A DNA stretch of 64,000 nt. It comes from Hypericum androsaemum. Taxonomy: Eukaryota; Streptophyta; Magnoliopsida; Malpighiales; Hypericaceae. Location of the stretch: contig OZ023187.1 in assembly GCA_963995505.1 (NCBI GenBank), forward strand, positions 18,762,584 through 18,826,583. Reading direction: 5' to 3'. Below are positions 11,321 through 23,630 of this stretch, one piece after another; position 1 is the stretch's first letter; each line of letters opens with the position of its first letter. The translations under genes were made by a program, and so were the position numbers. The notes below the pieces were generated by a model that ran no database searches, had not been told where the DNA came from, and was given only the letters and a program-made list of their open reading frames with translations.

Positions 11321-14300
11321 TCACCTAGGAACTGCATTGCTTTGCTGACTACGCCGAGTATTTTTCTGAAGCCTTCTCGGCAATAGAACTGTAGAAGCAT
11401 TCAGAAACTTTAGATCATATACCGGAAGGCAGATTCAGTATATAACAGAAATTATTACATTGAAGAAGTTACCTTCATCTATGTTGCAAAAGCTATCAGG
11501 AGGGAAGACTGATTCCGGATCAATCCTTTTCTGAGAAGAAAGGATCTGAGCCACAGCGCTTCTACTGCACAAAACAAGCAGAACGCTCATGAATAGCTAG
11601 CTCATCGTGGTTCAAGGTAATTCGAGAGAACACCGGAGATTAGAAACAAAGGTATACGTCGAGCTGACATTCACTCGCTTGTAATAGGAAGTTTATGAAG
11701 CAACATGCTTTCAAGAAGGTTAGAGGCACAAACCTGGCCCATGCAGGAATGAATTTATAATTAAGGTTTTCGTCTTCATCGTCTTCTTCAGCTTCATCAT
11801 CTGAACATTTGTAGGGAGAAATCTCATAAGAAGGTTCTTGCTCAATGTGAGCAGTTGACCTGTTGATTTTGGTTGCGTCATAATGGTCGCTCGATACCTG
11901 AAATAGGTAAAGTGGTCTAAGCACAAGCAAAATCAAACATAACATGGGAGCTAACTATCATTATTAGACTCTCTGGAATTGAAAAGACTACTTCAACGCA
12001 ATCTGAGGATCTTCATAAATCCACCAGAGAATAGCAAGAGTTTCCGTGCTTGAGCTAAAAGAATGAAAGACAAGATAACTCAAGGCAGATGAATTCAGAG
12101 AACTAGAGGTCTGCCAATCTAGAAGAAGATGAAAATTCAATTTGGAGGCCGGGCAAAAAAGACCGAAATTTTGAAAGCTTAAATATCTACCTTCCAATTA
12201 TCACCACAATTGTTCAAATGTTCCTTCTCTGTAATGCTTGGTTTTGAGGTATAATCAGCAAATGTGCTGGTAGTCTGTTGACACTCTAGCACTTTATCAA
12301 GGATTTTGTCTCCCTTCGCCTTTCCCATTTTCTCCAACTGTCTCAGTTCCTCTTGTGGCCGATTCTGCTCTGACGTCCTGGCATCCTGAAGTATATACAT
12401 CACATTCTTAGTCAGTCAAACTGATGAAACAAAAAACCTGAAGACTAAGCTCAATTGATTAGAAAGCACAACATGTTATGCCTCCCTGAAGTGAGATTCT
12501 TTTTTCTTTCACTTCTTCCTCGAAGACTTTCCAACAAGTTCTACCTGTTTTTTAGGTTTTTCGACACGCTTTCTTTTTCTTTCCTTCTCCTTCCTTTCAT
12601 CTTCTTCCCTCTGCCTTTTGCGTTCCTTCTCCTTCCTTTCATCTTCTTCCCTCTGCCTTTTTCGTTCCTTCTCCTTCCTTTCATCTTCTTCCTTTTGCCT
12701 TTTTCTTGCAGCCATATCAGCTTCATGTTTCCTCCGTTCCTCTTCTGCCCGCTGTTTTTTCGCAGCCATGTCTGCTTCATTTTTCCTCCGTTCCTCTCCT
12801 TTTTTCTCTCTGTCCAGCTTCAAGGCCTCTTTCTTCATCCTTCGTTCATTCTCTTTCTCCTCTGCTAACCGCTTTGCAGTTTCTGCAGCCTCCAGGGCCT
12901 TCACTTTCACTTCCCTCCTCCCTGTAGAGAATAGAAAGCAGCTGGTTATTAGAAGTCATCCAAACTGAAAGGACAAGAATCCAAAATGATGAAGGCAATT
13001 CAGCTTGTGGACTTGAAGTATTCACAGATGCAGCAAATTTTAGAGTACGTGGGATCTACAAGAAGTCATCAAAACTTAAAGCACAGCAATCCAGATGATA
13101 TAAGCAAATTCAGCTTATGGGCTACAAAGTATTCACAGATGAAACAGCAAATTTGGAATATGTGAGGTCTAAGCAACATATAGGCAAAGCAATAAGTGAA
13201 AGGAAATCCAGGTCTCGATCTTCATGTCAGAGGCATCGAAATACAAGCAATAGCAATGCAGATTAACTATCTTCTACCGACTCTGTCAAAAATCAGATAA
13301 TTAACAGATTAGATTCTTAATGGCAGGTAACTTCTGCTTAAAAAAGAAAGAAAGGGTTCAAATATCACCTGCAATGACCGGTTGTGCTTGTTTCTTTCGC
13401 ACAAGTGGGATGAAAGAAGTAACATTTGACACAATGTTGCTAGGTTTCGACTCCTCCAAAATACTTTGGGGTCCTTTTCTCAAATCAGTCTTCTCAGATA
13501 ACTTTGCCTTGGTGACCCTTTGGTGGAGGGAATTGTTGGCCCTTTTAATACCACTTAATCCCATCGATGCACTCTGCTTCTCTTTCTCAGTTCGGGTGCA
13601 TCCTCCTTTGTTGCTGTAGTTTTGAAGCCTTAAATTGGCCTTGCTACAGGATATAGGGTCCATGTTTATGGAAGCAACACTGCATCTGTCATAAGGTACC
13701 TCATTTTCGCAAACTGATGTTGGAAGATTTGAATTCCCAGTTATATCAGCCAGATGATCCCTTTTGATTAGAACATCGGCCAGTTCAAGTGCATGCCCTT
13801 CCTCAAATGTGTCAGCAGCCTCATCTGACTCGTTTTCTTCGCTGATGCACGGGAGGTCTGCAGCTGAACTTGGACGTTTTCCTGAACTGCCAGACTTTAT
13901 GATTCCATCCCAAAGCTTCTTCACAGGGGACATACAAGGTTTTTCAGCCTCCTGAGAAAATTGAGAATTACAGTTGATTTCTTTAGTCAAGGAACTGGTA
14001 TCAGCATCAATCTCCTTGCCAGGAACACACATACCGAGGGTGTTCCTCGGCCGCATGACCTCTAAAACATTATTAGGAATAGATCGATACAATTCCTGTT
14101 CACGGTGCAACTTATAAGTACTTGAAAAGTCAGATATCGGCGTATTCATGCAAGCTGATTTGCAAAGCCGCTCCAGTACACTTGCACGTTCCAATACATT
14201 ACTCGGAAGGTCCAACTTACTAAAGTCAATGGCATCCACGGTATTGTGTTCCTGCCCCTCATTAGATTCCAAGACAAAACCTTCAAACTCTGGCATATTT

Positions 14301-17300
14301 TGATCAGGAGATATCCCTTTAATGGGTTCACAAAGTGGAGAATCACTTGAACAATATCTCATATTCTTATTCCCTAAAAGATCAGACTTCCACCCATGCA
14401 CAGATTTGTCAATAAACGTCAACAGCTCTGGACTTTCAACTGGAAACCCACTGTCACTGAAGATAATGCCAGAAGAACCAGCCATTTCATCATTCCCTAA
14501 CCAAACTTGAGAAACTTCAGACGATGGTAAGACTGAACCTAAAACTGGACATTCTGCTACTTGATCATGAATCAAGATGGTGGCATTACTCGCATCTTGT
14601 TCCATAATTTCCTGATTGGGTCTCACCTGTAACATTGAACACAAAAATTAGCTAGCTTAGCCTCACATCAGCAGGTTGTAACAGTTGTTATCCCATTTCG
14701 TTTGGTTATCATGCTGATCTGCTATATAAACTGGTTGTCTACCATGAGTTAATAAATTTTCCCGTATTATTTTTCAGGCTGCAAGCTGGCATGTTTTAGG
14801 GGGTACCTGTTGATGCTGCTCCACGGGAGACAAAACCTCTGGTTCTAACATAGGTTGCACACCATTCTGATCCTCACATTTTACATGTCTCTTGCCACTA
14901 TCAAGTCTATCAGCATCAACTACCTGGCACAAACAAAATTAGCTAAGGGAAGAAAACTTCCAAGCACGTGATTTCAATTTGAAATTAAAAAAATATAAGC
15001 ACTTGATTTCAATTTGAACACATTCAAAAATATACTCACTGGATCTCTGCATATAAATTGACATTGATTTGTCTTCAGGATTGGAGAAGCCAACTGCAGT
15101 TCATTGCTGTTCATTGTCTGAATCTGGTTGCACTGAGGCAATGAATCCAGGGAGTGGCTACCCGCATTTTGATACTTTGAAATTGAAGAAATATTGTCAA
15201 GTTGGTCAGCCTTGCTTGTATCTGGTTCTAAAGAAATGGCACGGTTTCTTATTTCATTTTCAGACGACTCCTTAGCCGGCTTCTGAATTTCCTGAGAAAG
15301 TTGCTTCTCCTCAGGCAAAGCCTCCTCAATCCATGAGTCAGGCTTGTCTTGGCTGTTGTTCACAATAGAATCACCCATCTCCATCAAAGTTGGCTCTTCT
15401 ACATCACCAAAACTAAGCTGCTGGGGCTTGACAAGCACAGCACTGTTTGTCAGAGACTTTGTATCTACCATCTCTACTACAAAGCAAGGACCAGAAGTAA
15501 CCTCATTTTTAAGAGATAACTTAGTCTCAGAAACGAAGGCTTCCTGGTGGCCATCACTTCCTCCAACCAAACTTTGTGAAGGCGCCTGCCACAGTTCACT
15601 GGCGTTTGCCTCAGGCGAGACACAACGAGATCCATTTTCTGTTAAAGAAGCACCAGCACTGCTATGTTGCTGATGGCAACTGTTAGGCCTTTCTATTCCA
15701 TCTTCGTAAGAATCATTATTCCCTTCGCTGCCCTGGCGAAAAGAAGTTTGTACTTCCAGCCTGCAACTTCTGTTAAAATCACCAGAGCTGGTCTTATTTC
15801 TGGAATCACCGCCATGGTGGGATAGCTGCTCCACATTGTCAATACATTCTCCTTTTCCATAACTACAAGGAGGGTCCAACTTTAAGTGCTCCCTTGCAAT
15901 CTCAGATTGTTGGGCAGAACTTCTTGATCTTGTAACTATCTCAGGGAAAGCATCGCCTCCTTCTTCCATGCTGATGTATCCAGTCATCATCCTTGCTCCA
16001 TGACTTCCACTAGGCACATTATAAGAAGGTTTAGCCGATTTTATGAACTGGTTAACATCATCTGGCTGCTGAGATGATTCGTTAGTGGACAATCTGGGTC
16101 CCATGAGATCCTTGTCTACTGAGCATGCATGTTCCATATCAAGGTTTCCCTTCTCACCACCGGATAGCATTCCAAAACTTCTCTGTGGAAGACCAGAATA
16201 TACGTTTGAAAACTTCTTATTGCATTCGCCACCCGATATCTCTTCTGCCGCACAACTTGAACCTGCTGCAACAAAAGAATGATTCACAGTTTCGCATAAC
16301 GCATCAGCACTGTCAGATTGATCTTTCAATCCGTGGACCGTCTCTCCGTCACCGTATTCTTTTGAAATATTAGGCAAGTCACTCAAGTTTCCAGCAACAT
16401 CCTGAGAGTCGTTCATTTTGTCACCACTCAGAGATCTTGCACTTCCCCCATCACCAAACTGTTCTTTGCCCAACGTTCCACCGTCTATCTTATCATTTGT
16501 GCTAACAGATTCGACTAACCTCAGGTCACTGGAATGGTCATGCCGCAACGAGTCTGTACGATCCTCCACAATCTGACCACTGCTTCCACAAACATCTCGT
16601 AAATCCCGTGAGCAAGTTTTTTCTGCCATTGCACTATTCCGCAGCTTAAGCGCCTTCTGTCTGGACTTGGATCTTTCAATCCTCGCCAATGATTTCGCAT
16701 GACTATCAGGGACCAATACATCTCCATACTCCTGAGGCGAGCCGGCAGCTCCACCTGCCCCGGCAAACTCATCCAATGCGCAACCAGCATCGGTGGCAGG
16801 AAGCTGAGGCGAAACAGACAACCTATCACTTGTAGCAACGCCTCTGTTCAAAACACTAAAATCCCTGAACAAAGCATCTTCGAATCCCCGGAACTGAGCA
16901 TCAGGTACAAGCCTTTGGCGAGGGAGTAAAACCTCGGATATAAGCTCCTCTTTGTTCAAATCTGCAACAATTCCAACAACATACGACAACGAACGAGCGA
17001 ATCAAATCGAGACTCGTAAAATCCACAACCAGAAACAACTTGTAACCACAAGCAATTATCAACTAGAATGAAAATCGCAAGCGGAGGATCCGAAACGACT
17101 TCAGCTCTAGGATAACAAAAGGAAAAAACTGCCTCGAAGAAGTTTCGTCCCCGTTCACGAAGTAAGTAAACCCTAGGTGTCGCGAGGAATTGCAAAAAGA
17201 GAGAAAGGAGCTTCGAGAAGAAAAGACGAGGAGGAGATTACGGGAAGAGGAAAGGGAAGGAGGAGGGAGGCCGCGGAGGATGCAGAGGGAAGAGAGGTAG

Positions 17301-17401
17301 TGCTCGAACTCCTCGACCTGCTGCTTCACCGCGTCTATCGTCCTCTTCTTCCGATCCATTATCTGCCTCATCAGCTTCTCCTTCGTCGCCGTCGACGCCA
17401 T
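11321..17401 (-). CDS. WYR: INCENP homolog, inner centromere protein (WYRD-like), 9 exons
   Basis: Scaffold of the chromosomal passenger complex; its C-terminal IN-box binds and activates Aurora kinase at centromeres. Exons in transcript order: 17401-17242, 16961-15040, 14923-14807, 14626-13369, 12921-12545, 12385-12191, 11897-11734, 11564-11473, 11388-11321; they sum to 1450 residues. The N-terminus is a short basic helix (KLMRQIMDRKKRTIDAVKQQ). Two large exons encode a Ser/Asp/Glu-rich unstructured middle. Exon 5 is a highly charged helix with three imperfect 14-residue repeats (EEDERKEKERKRQR). The last three exons hold the IN-box: SYEISPYKCSDDE, an acidic patch, FIPAWAS, and IDPESVFPPDSFCNIDEVL. 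The IN-box match decides the identity; the middle is poorly conserved, so exon 1 is the least certain part. Confidence 0.87.
12560..12700 (-). repeat. In-frame 42-bp tandem repeats in the INCENP coiled coil
   Basis: Three nearly identical 42-bp units encode the 14-residue unit EEDERKEKERKRQR. They lie inside exon 5 of the INCENP gene, preceded by two looser copies built on ERRKxEADMAAxK. The 42-bp period equals two heptads, so unit gain or loss keeps both frame and coiled-coil register. Confidence 0.85.
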
Positions 17402-17756
17402 CGCCCTCCTCCTCCTCGCCCTCGTCTTCTCTTTCGCTTGTTTCTTTCTCCCTTTTGAACTAGTCGCCGGGGGTCCGGTCCGCTTCCGCGACGGGGAACG
17501 AGAGCGCGGGATTTCGGTTTTCGAAATTATTTTGGGATCTGGAAGGCAATGGGATTGAGAAGGGAGCTTTGGTTCGTTTTGGGTTGGGCCGAACCGCGGG
17601 TCTTGTCCACCGGTTCACAAATCCGAGCTACGAAAGTCGAAAATGTAATTGAATTAAAATATGGTATGAATCCCGACCGGAAAATATAGTATGATGAATT
17701 TTGATGAGTGCTTTGCTACGGTTCAAACATGAGTTAATTAGTTTAATTAACTAATA

Positions 17757-17940
17757 ACTACCTAGATTAATTGGTGAGAGAATTGTTCTAGCTTAACTAG
17801 GTTTCGGGTTCGCGTCATTGGGTACACAGCAGTATTAAATACTTGTTGGGAGAATTATGCCATCTTTTAAAAGTCATATCCGGCTCGAAATTGAATTTGT
17901 CAGTCCAATGAACCGGATACCAATTAGTTAAAAATAAAAT
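17757..17940 (+). repeat. Dispersed repeat, family member (tRNA-box-like)
   Basis: About 185 bp clearly related to the reverse complement of 42055-42243. Both share a phrase 'ggtgagaraattgtt', a 'cgggttcg' motif, a 'cagcagtattaaatactt' block and a closing 'accggataccaa'. More degenerate relatives lie at 21890-22060 and 30820-30960. The class is uncertain; the first half has weak resemblance to pol III A and B boxes, so a SINE is possible. Confidence 0.6.
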
Positions 17941-18140
17941 AGTTTAATTAGAGAGTAAATACCGAGTGATTTTGAAAAAAAAATATTTCTTTTTTTTAGT
18001 TATGTCACAATGGCAATCATAATTTAGAAAAGGATACTGGTAAGGTGCTAAAAATGCGTAAGTTGGTATATTCGTTAAAATTTCGTTCTAATCCAAATTT
18101 TATTGCAGAATTTGCAGCGTTCACTTTTTTTTATCAACTT

Positions 18141-18960
18141 CTCATTGGTCCAAATGATGAAATTTGGTAAGTTAAAATCACCATAAAAGTATTCATGAAA
18201 GTTGGTCACTAGATGATCACGCAACCAATACCAAGTAACTAAACCTTTATTTAATTTTCTCAAAGTTATCTTCTTTAGTGACCCAAGAAACATTTTCTGT
18301 TCAATTGCACCCTGTCCCATTCAATCAGTTACAAAGTAACAACAAGTGCCATCGAATTTATCATGATGTCAACCAATATCTATTAAATTTAAATATTTAT
18401 TAAGAGAATTTTTTAAATATTTAAAAGCATTATCAAATAAATTAGTTGACTATATATGTGTGTGTGAAGCAACAACATCCGCATAATAAATTATATCCGA
18501 GTCAATTTAATTAAATAGCCATTAGAAGGACGAATCATAGGTCAGCAACCAAACAACAACAAAAATATTAAGTTTTCGTTGGTCCAAATGGTGAAATTTA
18601 ATACTTAAAATCATTATACAATTGCCGATGGAAGTTGGTCACCAGATCACACAACCAAGACTAATGGAATTTAACCATTTACGTTATCTTCTCCGTCATT
18701 AACATTTAGTTAAACAAAATAGAATTTCCGTTCAATTGCACCACATTAAATCATTTAGGAAGTAAGAATAAGTGTCACTAATTTGATCAGAAATTCAAGT
18801 AATATTAACCAACGTATATTCGAGTATTGTCGAGATATTTGCCACCGTTAAAAAATCTTACTTAAATTAGTCGATACAAAATATTCGGATAATAAATACA
18901 TTACAATCTAGACATTTAATTAAGAGACGGATCATATGTTACCAACCAAACAAAAGCAAA
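18141..18960. repeat. Diverged tandem duplication, about 430-bp unit
   Basis: Copy 1 begins near 18143 and copy 2 near 18577. Both open with 'ttggtccaaatgrtgaaatt', continue with 'gaaagttggtcac' or 'ggaagttggtcacc', include 'ttcaattgcacc', and close with 'accaaccaaacaa' or 'gcaaccaaacaac'. The unit is noncoding and lies just downstream of the NF-YB gene. Confidence 0.7.
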
Positions 18961-18998
18961 CCCTAGCTTAACTCACAGACTTCATGCATATTACACAA

Positions 18999-21900
18999 TC
19001 AGTTGTTGAAGCGGCCATAAGGATCAAAGCCATTGCCGTCGTTGCCACGAGAAGAGGAAGCTCCGTTACCGCCGCCGCCTCCGCGGGGGTGCATCACGGC
19101 GGCGGGGTACTGCTGCTCCTGGCCAGCCGGGTAGACAAAGTTCCCATGGAACTGATCCATGTAACCGCCGCCATTCGGGGGCAAGGGAGGGAGGGGGTAG
19201 GCCGGAGGCGGGCGGTGGTGGAGGCGGGCGGCGTGGTGGAGGAGGACATCGTCGGCGTTGGAGTCGGTGCGGTGGCGGGAGAGGAAGAGAGTGAGTGGCT
19301 CGACGTAGTCGTCGAAGCCGAGCTTGGACATGGCCCAGATGACGTCCTCGGCGGTTATCGTCTTCCTCTGCTCGCGCTGGCACCGGTCGTTGGCCTCGCC
19401 GGTGATGAAGCTGATGTACTCCGACACGCACTCCTGGATCGTCTCCTTGGCGTCGTCGGAGATCTTCGCGTGCGCGGGGAGGATCCTCCGCATTATCCGT
19501 ATCACGTTCGCGATCGGCATGTACTGGTCCTGCTCCCGGACCTCCTGATCGGCCGCCCCGCCCGATCCGGCCTCCCTCCGGCTGCCGTTGTTGCTTCCCT
19601 GCATCTGATCTGCAGTAGAAACACAAGTGATGTGATGCATGGACAATAGCAATATCAATGGAAACAATTCGGAAAAAAATATCAACAACTCAGATTTTTT
19701 TCCCGTCAATTAGTCCACCGTAGACATTCTTAAATTACTTTACTGGCATAAATGAAGTAGCAATTTCAATAGAAACAATGCCGAAAAAATATCAACAACT
19801 CGATTTTCTTCCGTCAATTAGTCCACCGCGCACATATTCATAAACTACTTTACCGACATAGATGAAGTTTTCAAAGCTCACAACCATGGTGAAAATTTTC
19901 CAACATTTCAGTTTACAGTCAATTTTTTTCTCAACCAAAGCATATTATATTAAGATTTAAATTATCGTACCAAATTTTACATTATTTGATATATATATAT
20001 GCACACACATGCAGAAAGAGAAGACAATTTCTGCATGCAACGATGCGACCACATCAACTTTTTACGAAAAAGAATAACAAATAAACCGAAAAATACAAGA
20101 CGTACGGAAAAAAAGAAAATGAAGAAACATGCAGGTTATTTTGGACGAAAACTTTGTTATGATGTGTCGAGAACGAGGAGGAAGAAGAGGAACACTGATG
20201 AATTGATCAAATTTGAATGATAATTAGTTCAAAAAATAAAAATTGTATATATAATGTGAAAGGAAGGAAGCAGAAAAGTTAAGTACTGCTCAAGGTGGTC
20301 TTCTTCTTCCTTTCGTCCTCCCTTTGCACTGTATTTTGATTTTCGAAGTTGTTTTTCGCTGTGTGTTTCTCTTGGAGAATGGCATAAACATGCACTATTT
20401 AATGGAAGTACATTTATATATTTACAGAGACTTTTAATTAAGTGAGGACGAGTCGCCATTAATGGTGTTAGATGCAATGAGATTGGTCAATTGGGGCTAA
20501 GAAGAGGCGACCAATGAAGTCGCTCTGGATTTTTGTCTTTCCAAAACAATTAAACATTCACATTTTTTTTGGACGATGCCATTAGTATTAGTATGATTAC
20601 CAATGCAAGGTGGATAGGATGACAACGGACTTTGCCTCGTTTTCTAAAGGTCGGTGGGTCAATTTTCACCCCTTTCAGAAATGGCAAAATTTTGTTTGCG
20701 AGAGAAACAAAGCCCGATGCTTTTTAGAGTCCCAGAGTTTAGGCCAATCCCCCTAAATTTTTTCTACCAAAAAAATATTAGTATGCTTGATTTTTCTTTT
20801 TTTCCTCGAAATCATCCAATAATCTGGTACATATTAAATCAGCTAATTATTTATATTCAAGTCGTAATACAAAAAGCGGCAAAAGAAACTTTATGTCGAG
20901 TTTTAATGAATCTACATTATCACAAAAAAATATGATTAAACTATAATATTTGTCACCGAATGGTTGGAAAGTAAACTTGGTTGGTTATATATAGCGATTA
21001 TTTTGAAATATCTAAAGTACTGCTATGTTAAATATCTAATGTAGATATATATTTTGCAAGCATGGAATCGCTTCCAACATTCCACTCCAAAAATTAAATG
21101 ATTTGTTTATTTTGGTAGAAAACAAACTTTATTAAACTGGATTGTAAGTGGGGCTGAATTTCGGGAGATCTACAGCATTTTTGGTACATGATATACATAT
21201 TATTATTTTAATGAAAATTACTTATAAAAAACTTTATTAAACCCACCATAAAATTTTAAAAATGCCTATATACAGATGATCTTTGTGGAGAAACTATTAA
21301 ACTATTGCAACCTAGAAAGAGGGGATCTCAGGTGCTGGTTAAATGACTATGACTCATACTTTGTATTCCTTTTTTATATTTATATAGGGGCATGATCCCA
21401 CCGTTTCAAAAAAAAACTATTGTAAAAATTTTCTAGTGCACTGATTACAGAGTGCTTCATATTATAGTTTGATTTCATAAATATTTGCGTATTGGAAAAA
21501 AGGAAAAACATTGAGATTTTTTGAAATTATATATATACACATGTATTTGGACTAATGAAAATTAAATGAATCTTATCATCTTTTTTACTGAAATTATGAT
21601 TTTCATTGGTTCATTAAGTAGTCAACCAATTGGAAGATCATTGGGACCACAATAGGCGACAAGTTGATCAGAGATGGTTATTTATTGTCATTAACTCCCA
21701 AAAAAGACGTTTCATTTTGGTTAAAGTGCCAAACAGATTGGCCCGCTTAATTAATTACATTACCATTTTCTTCGAATTAAAAAAGAAACATCGTGCCTCT
21801 ATCTTTAGGTTCTTTACCAATGTTGTACATAAAAATTAGAGTTGCATCTTGTAATTAACTTAATTTTTTGTCAACAACCAAATGGTAAAAAAGTTTATAG

Positions 21901-22129
21901 CTTAATTAAGAAGATTTGAGTTGTTCTAGCTTAATTTAGAAGTTTCGAGTTCGAGCTATTGAAAACGCAATAAAATTAAATATTTTTAGGGAGAGTTTTA
22001 TCACTGTTCAAATATTATATCTGACTCAAATTTTGATTAATCGTTCAATTAAATTTTTAGATTTTTAGCAACCAGCCAATTAATTAAGGAGTTGGGCCAG
22101 TGAAGATCACATGTTGCATGCAAAAGAAC

Positions 22130-22173
<44 letters not shown>

Positions 22174-22737
22174 ATCGTTAGAATTGTATATCCAAAATCT
22201 TAAGCCATAGTAAATGTTTCACACAACTTGTTGTGATATGGGTGTGCAACAATAAACTACAGAATTAATCTATTTTAATAACATATTAAAATTTGCATAT
22301 TCAATTTAAAATATCGGTTGATAAATTTTTAACATTTATAAACAAATTTATCACAATTTATCATAGTTATAATACGATAATCTCAACAAATGATTGGGCA
22401 AGTATACTGTATATCGACCGAAATTAAATAACTTATCGGAACACAAAACTTTACTCGCAAGCATATGAACACATGGTGCACTCTATATTTCTAATATTAA
22501 TAAAATGTACACAAAAAATTACGAGACCAAGTTACTCTTAGAAAAAAAATATATCAAATGTATATGGTCTGTGACATGCAGAAATTAATTAAAATAAATC
22601 GAGAGTGCACAAAATAAATAAATAATAAGGAATCAAATGTAATAATTGAGTAGCAGTTTTAAATTAAGTAAATTACCAACTCCTGGTGCTCGATTTCCAT
22701 TTCCTCCACGACGACGAGACCCTTCTCGACGTTCCAT
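18999..22737 (-). CDS. NF-YB6: LEC1-LIKE type NF-YB transcription factor subunit (2 exons)
   Basis: Histone-fold subunit of the trimeric CCAAT-binding factor NF-Y, of the seed-specific LEC1/L1L subclass. Exon 1 (22737-22677) encodes only 20 residues starting [12 protein letters not shown]; the acceptor at 19610 opens exon 2 (19609-18999). Total is 223 residues. The B domain starts [20 protein letters not shown] and carries the subclass-diagnostic aspartate ([11 protein letters not shown]; other NF-YBs have Lys there). It continues [21 protein letters not shown] and [14 protein letters not shown]. The tail is rich in Pro, His and Gly. The wording is closer to L1L (NF-YB6) than to LEC1 (NF-YB9). 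Exon 1 is short, but its ATG-Glu-Arg start, donor GTAATT and upstream TATA box agree. The 3-kb intron is unusually long for this family. Confidence 0.87.
19610..22676 (-). other. 3.07-kb intron of the LEC1-LIKE gene
   Basis: AT-rich intron between the leader-like first exon and the B-domain exon. It contains a 111-bp tandem duplication (19648-19870), a TA microsatellite (about 22134-22167), a degenerate dispersed repeat (21890-22060) and several RY-type words CATGCA/TGCATG (near 19636, 20008, 20033, 20129 and 22112). I see no coding exon or complete transposon in it. Confidence 0.65.
19648..19870. repeat. 111-bp tandem duplication inside the L1L intron
   Basis: Two adjacent copies (19648-19758 and 19759-19870) share 'aaaatatcaacaactc', 'cgtcaattagtccaccg' and 'aaactactttac' (or its variant 'aaattactttac'). 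They differ at scattered positions, so the duplication is not recent. Confidence 0.8.
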
Positions 22738-22837
22738 TTCTCTAATTTATTTTTTTAATAATTCTATTTTTCAAGGATGTTTCTTAATTATTTTGTCGAT
22801 TGTAAGAAATTGGGCCGAAAGTTGAACGGGGCAAATT

Positions 22838-22847
22838 TAATTTATAG
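22838..22847 (-). promoter_or_regulatory. Putative TATA box of the LEC1-LIKE gene
   Basis: Read on the minus strand the sequence is CTATAAATTA, following a C-rich stretch. It sits about 100 bp upstream of the proposed start codon, a normal distance for a plant TATA box with a short leader, and supports the short first exon. Confidence 0.5.
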
Positions 22848-23630
22848 AGGGGGGAAAAGGGTTACCATTTGCCAATTCGGCATGTATGCCCAAATGGCAA
22901 ACAGGCGTTGCAAACGAGGAAACTGCTAAAGCAGAGAAAAAAAATCCAACTCAATTAAAAAAATAAATACCGTCTCGACACAAATATAACTTATTATATT
23001 TCGATACACTTTTGACGTTCGTAAATTTATAGGTTTTGTTGAGTTTCTAAAAAAAAAATTTACAGGTTTTGTTAAATTTTTTGTTAGTTGAGATTTTAGT
23101 ACTTAAGACCATCTTCAAATTACTCATCCGTTGCGTTTGAACTTCACCGACAGTATCGGGTAGCTCCAACAAACGAAAGAGGAAAAGAAATCTAATTTAG
23201 TTAACAAAAATTAAATATGGTCTCCACGTAAATATAACTTGTTATATTAGTTCTTGCTTCCATATTCATCAATTTAGGTAGGTCTTAGTAGATTTAGTTA
23301 TTGTTTCTTACATTTTATTAAATTTTCGATAGTTTTTGGTAGAAGTCGAGGGACGGATGCATACTAATTTTTATTAAATACGTGCTGGCTCACTAATACG
23401 AGTACAATATGGAAGACCAACTCTCTTTAGATCATCTAGGTACATATCAAAGTAAAAAAGTAAACTGAACAAGAAATTTTCGATAGTTGACATTCTTATA
23501 CAATAAGATCACCTTAAAATTACTCGTTTGGGTGCGGTTTGAACTTCACCGGCAGCAAGCAGTTCCATGGAGCGATATTAATGTGGTCTGCCTTTTCTTA
23601 CAGAGGAGTTGCTGGTTGCCCGAACGAGAC
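22848..23630. other. Upstream region of the LEC1-LIKE gene
   Basis: AT-rich DNA with no convincing reading frame. Two loosely similar segments occur at about 22960-23110 and 23200-23330 ('aaatataacttrttatatt' followed by 'aggttttgtt' or 'gatttagtta'), suggesting an old duplication. Confidence 0.35.

Larger units (their letters stand above)
17402..18998. other. Intergenic DNA between INCENP promoter and the NF-YB gene
   Basis: Bases 17402-17600 are GC-rich and CT/GA-rich, as expected for a leader and promoter of the minus-strand INCENP gene. The rest is AT-rich and holds one dispersed repeat copy (about 17757-17940) and a diverged tandem duplication (about 18141-18960). No gene is seen. Confidence 0.6.

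Noticed and set aside
11988..12060. An additional INCENP exon (frame ending YEDPQIALK)
   Set aside because: The frame has no good donor (only gaagtagtc) and no resemblance to the INCENP C-terminus; neighbouring exons already join in phase without it.
12455..12968. Plus-strand phenylalanine/serine-rich frames
   Set aside because: They are the antisense of the charged INCENP coiled coil (Lys/Glu codons read backward) and have no independent support.
19066..19650. Other long frames over the LEC1-LIKE B-domain exon, both strands
   Set aside because: GC-rich shadows; only the minus frame with the histone-fold motifs is conserved.
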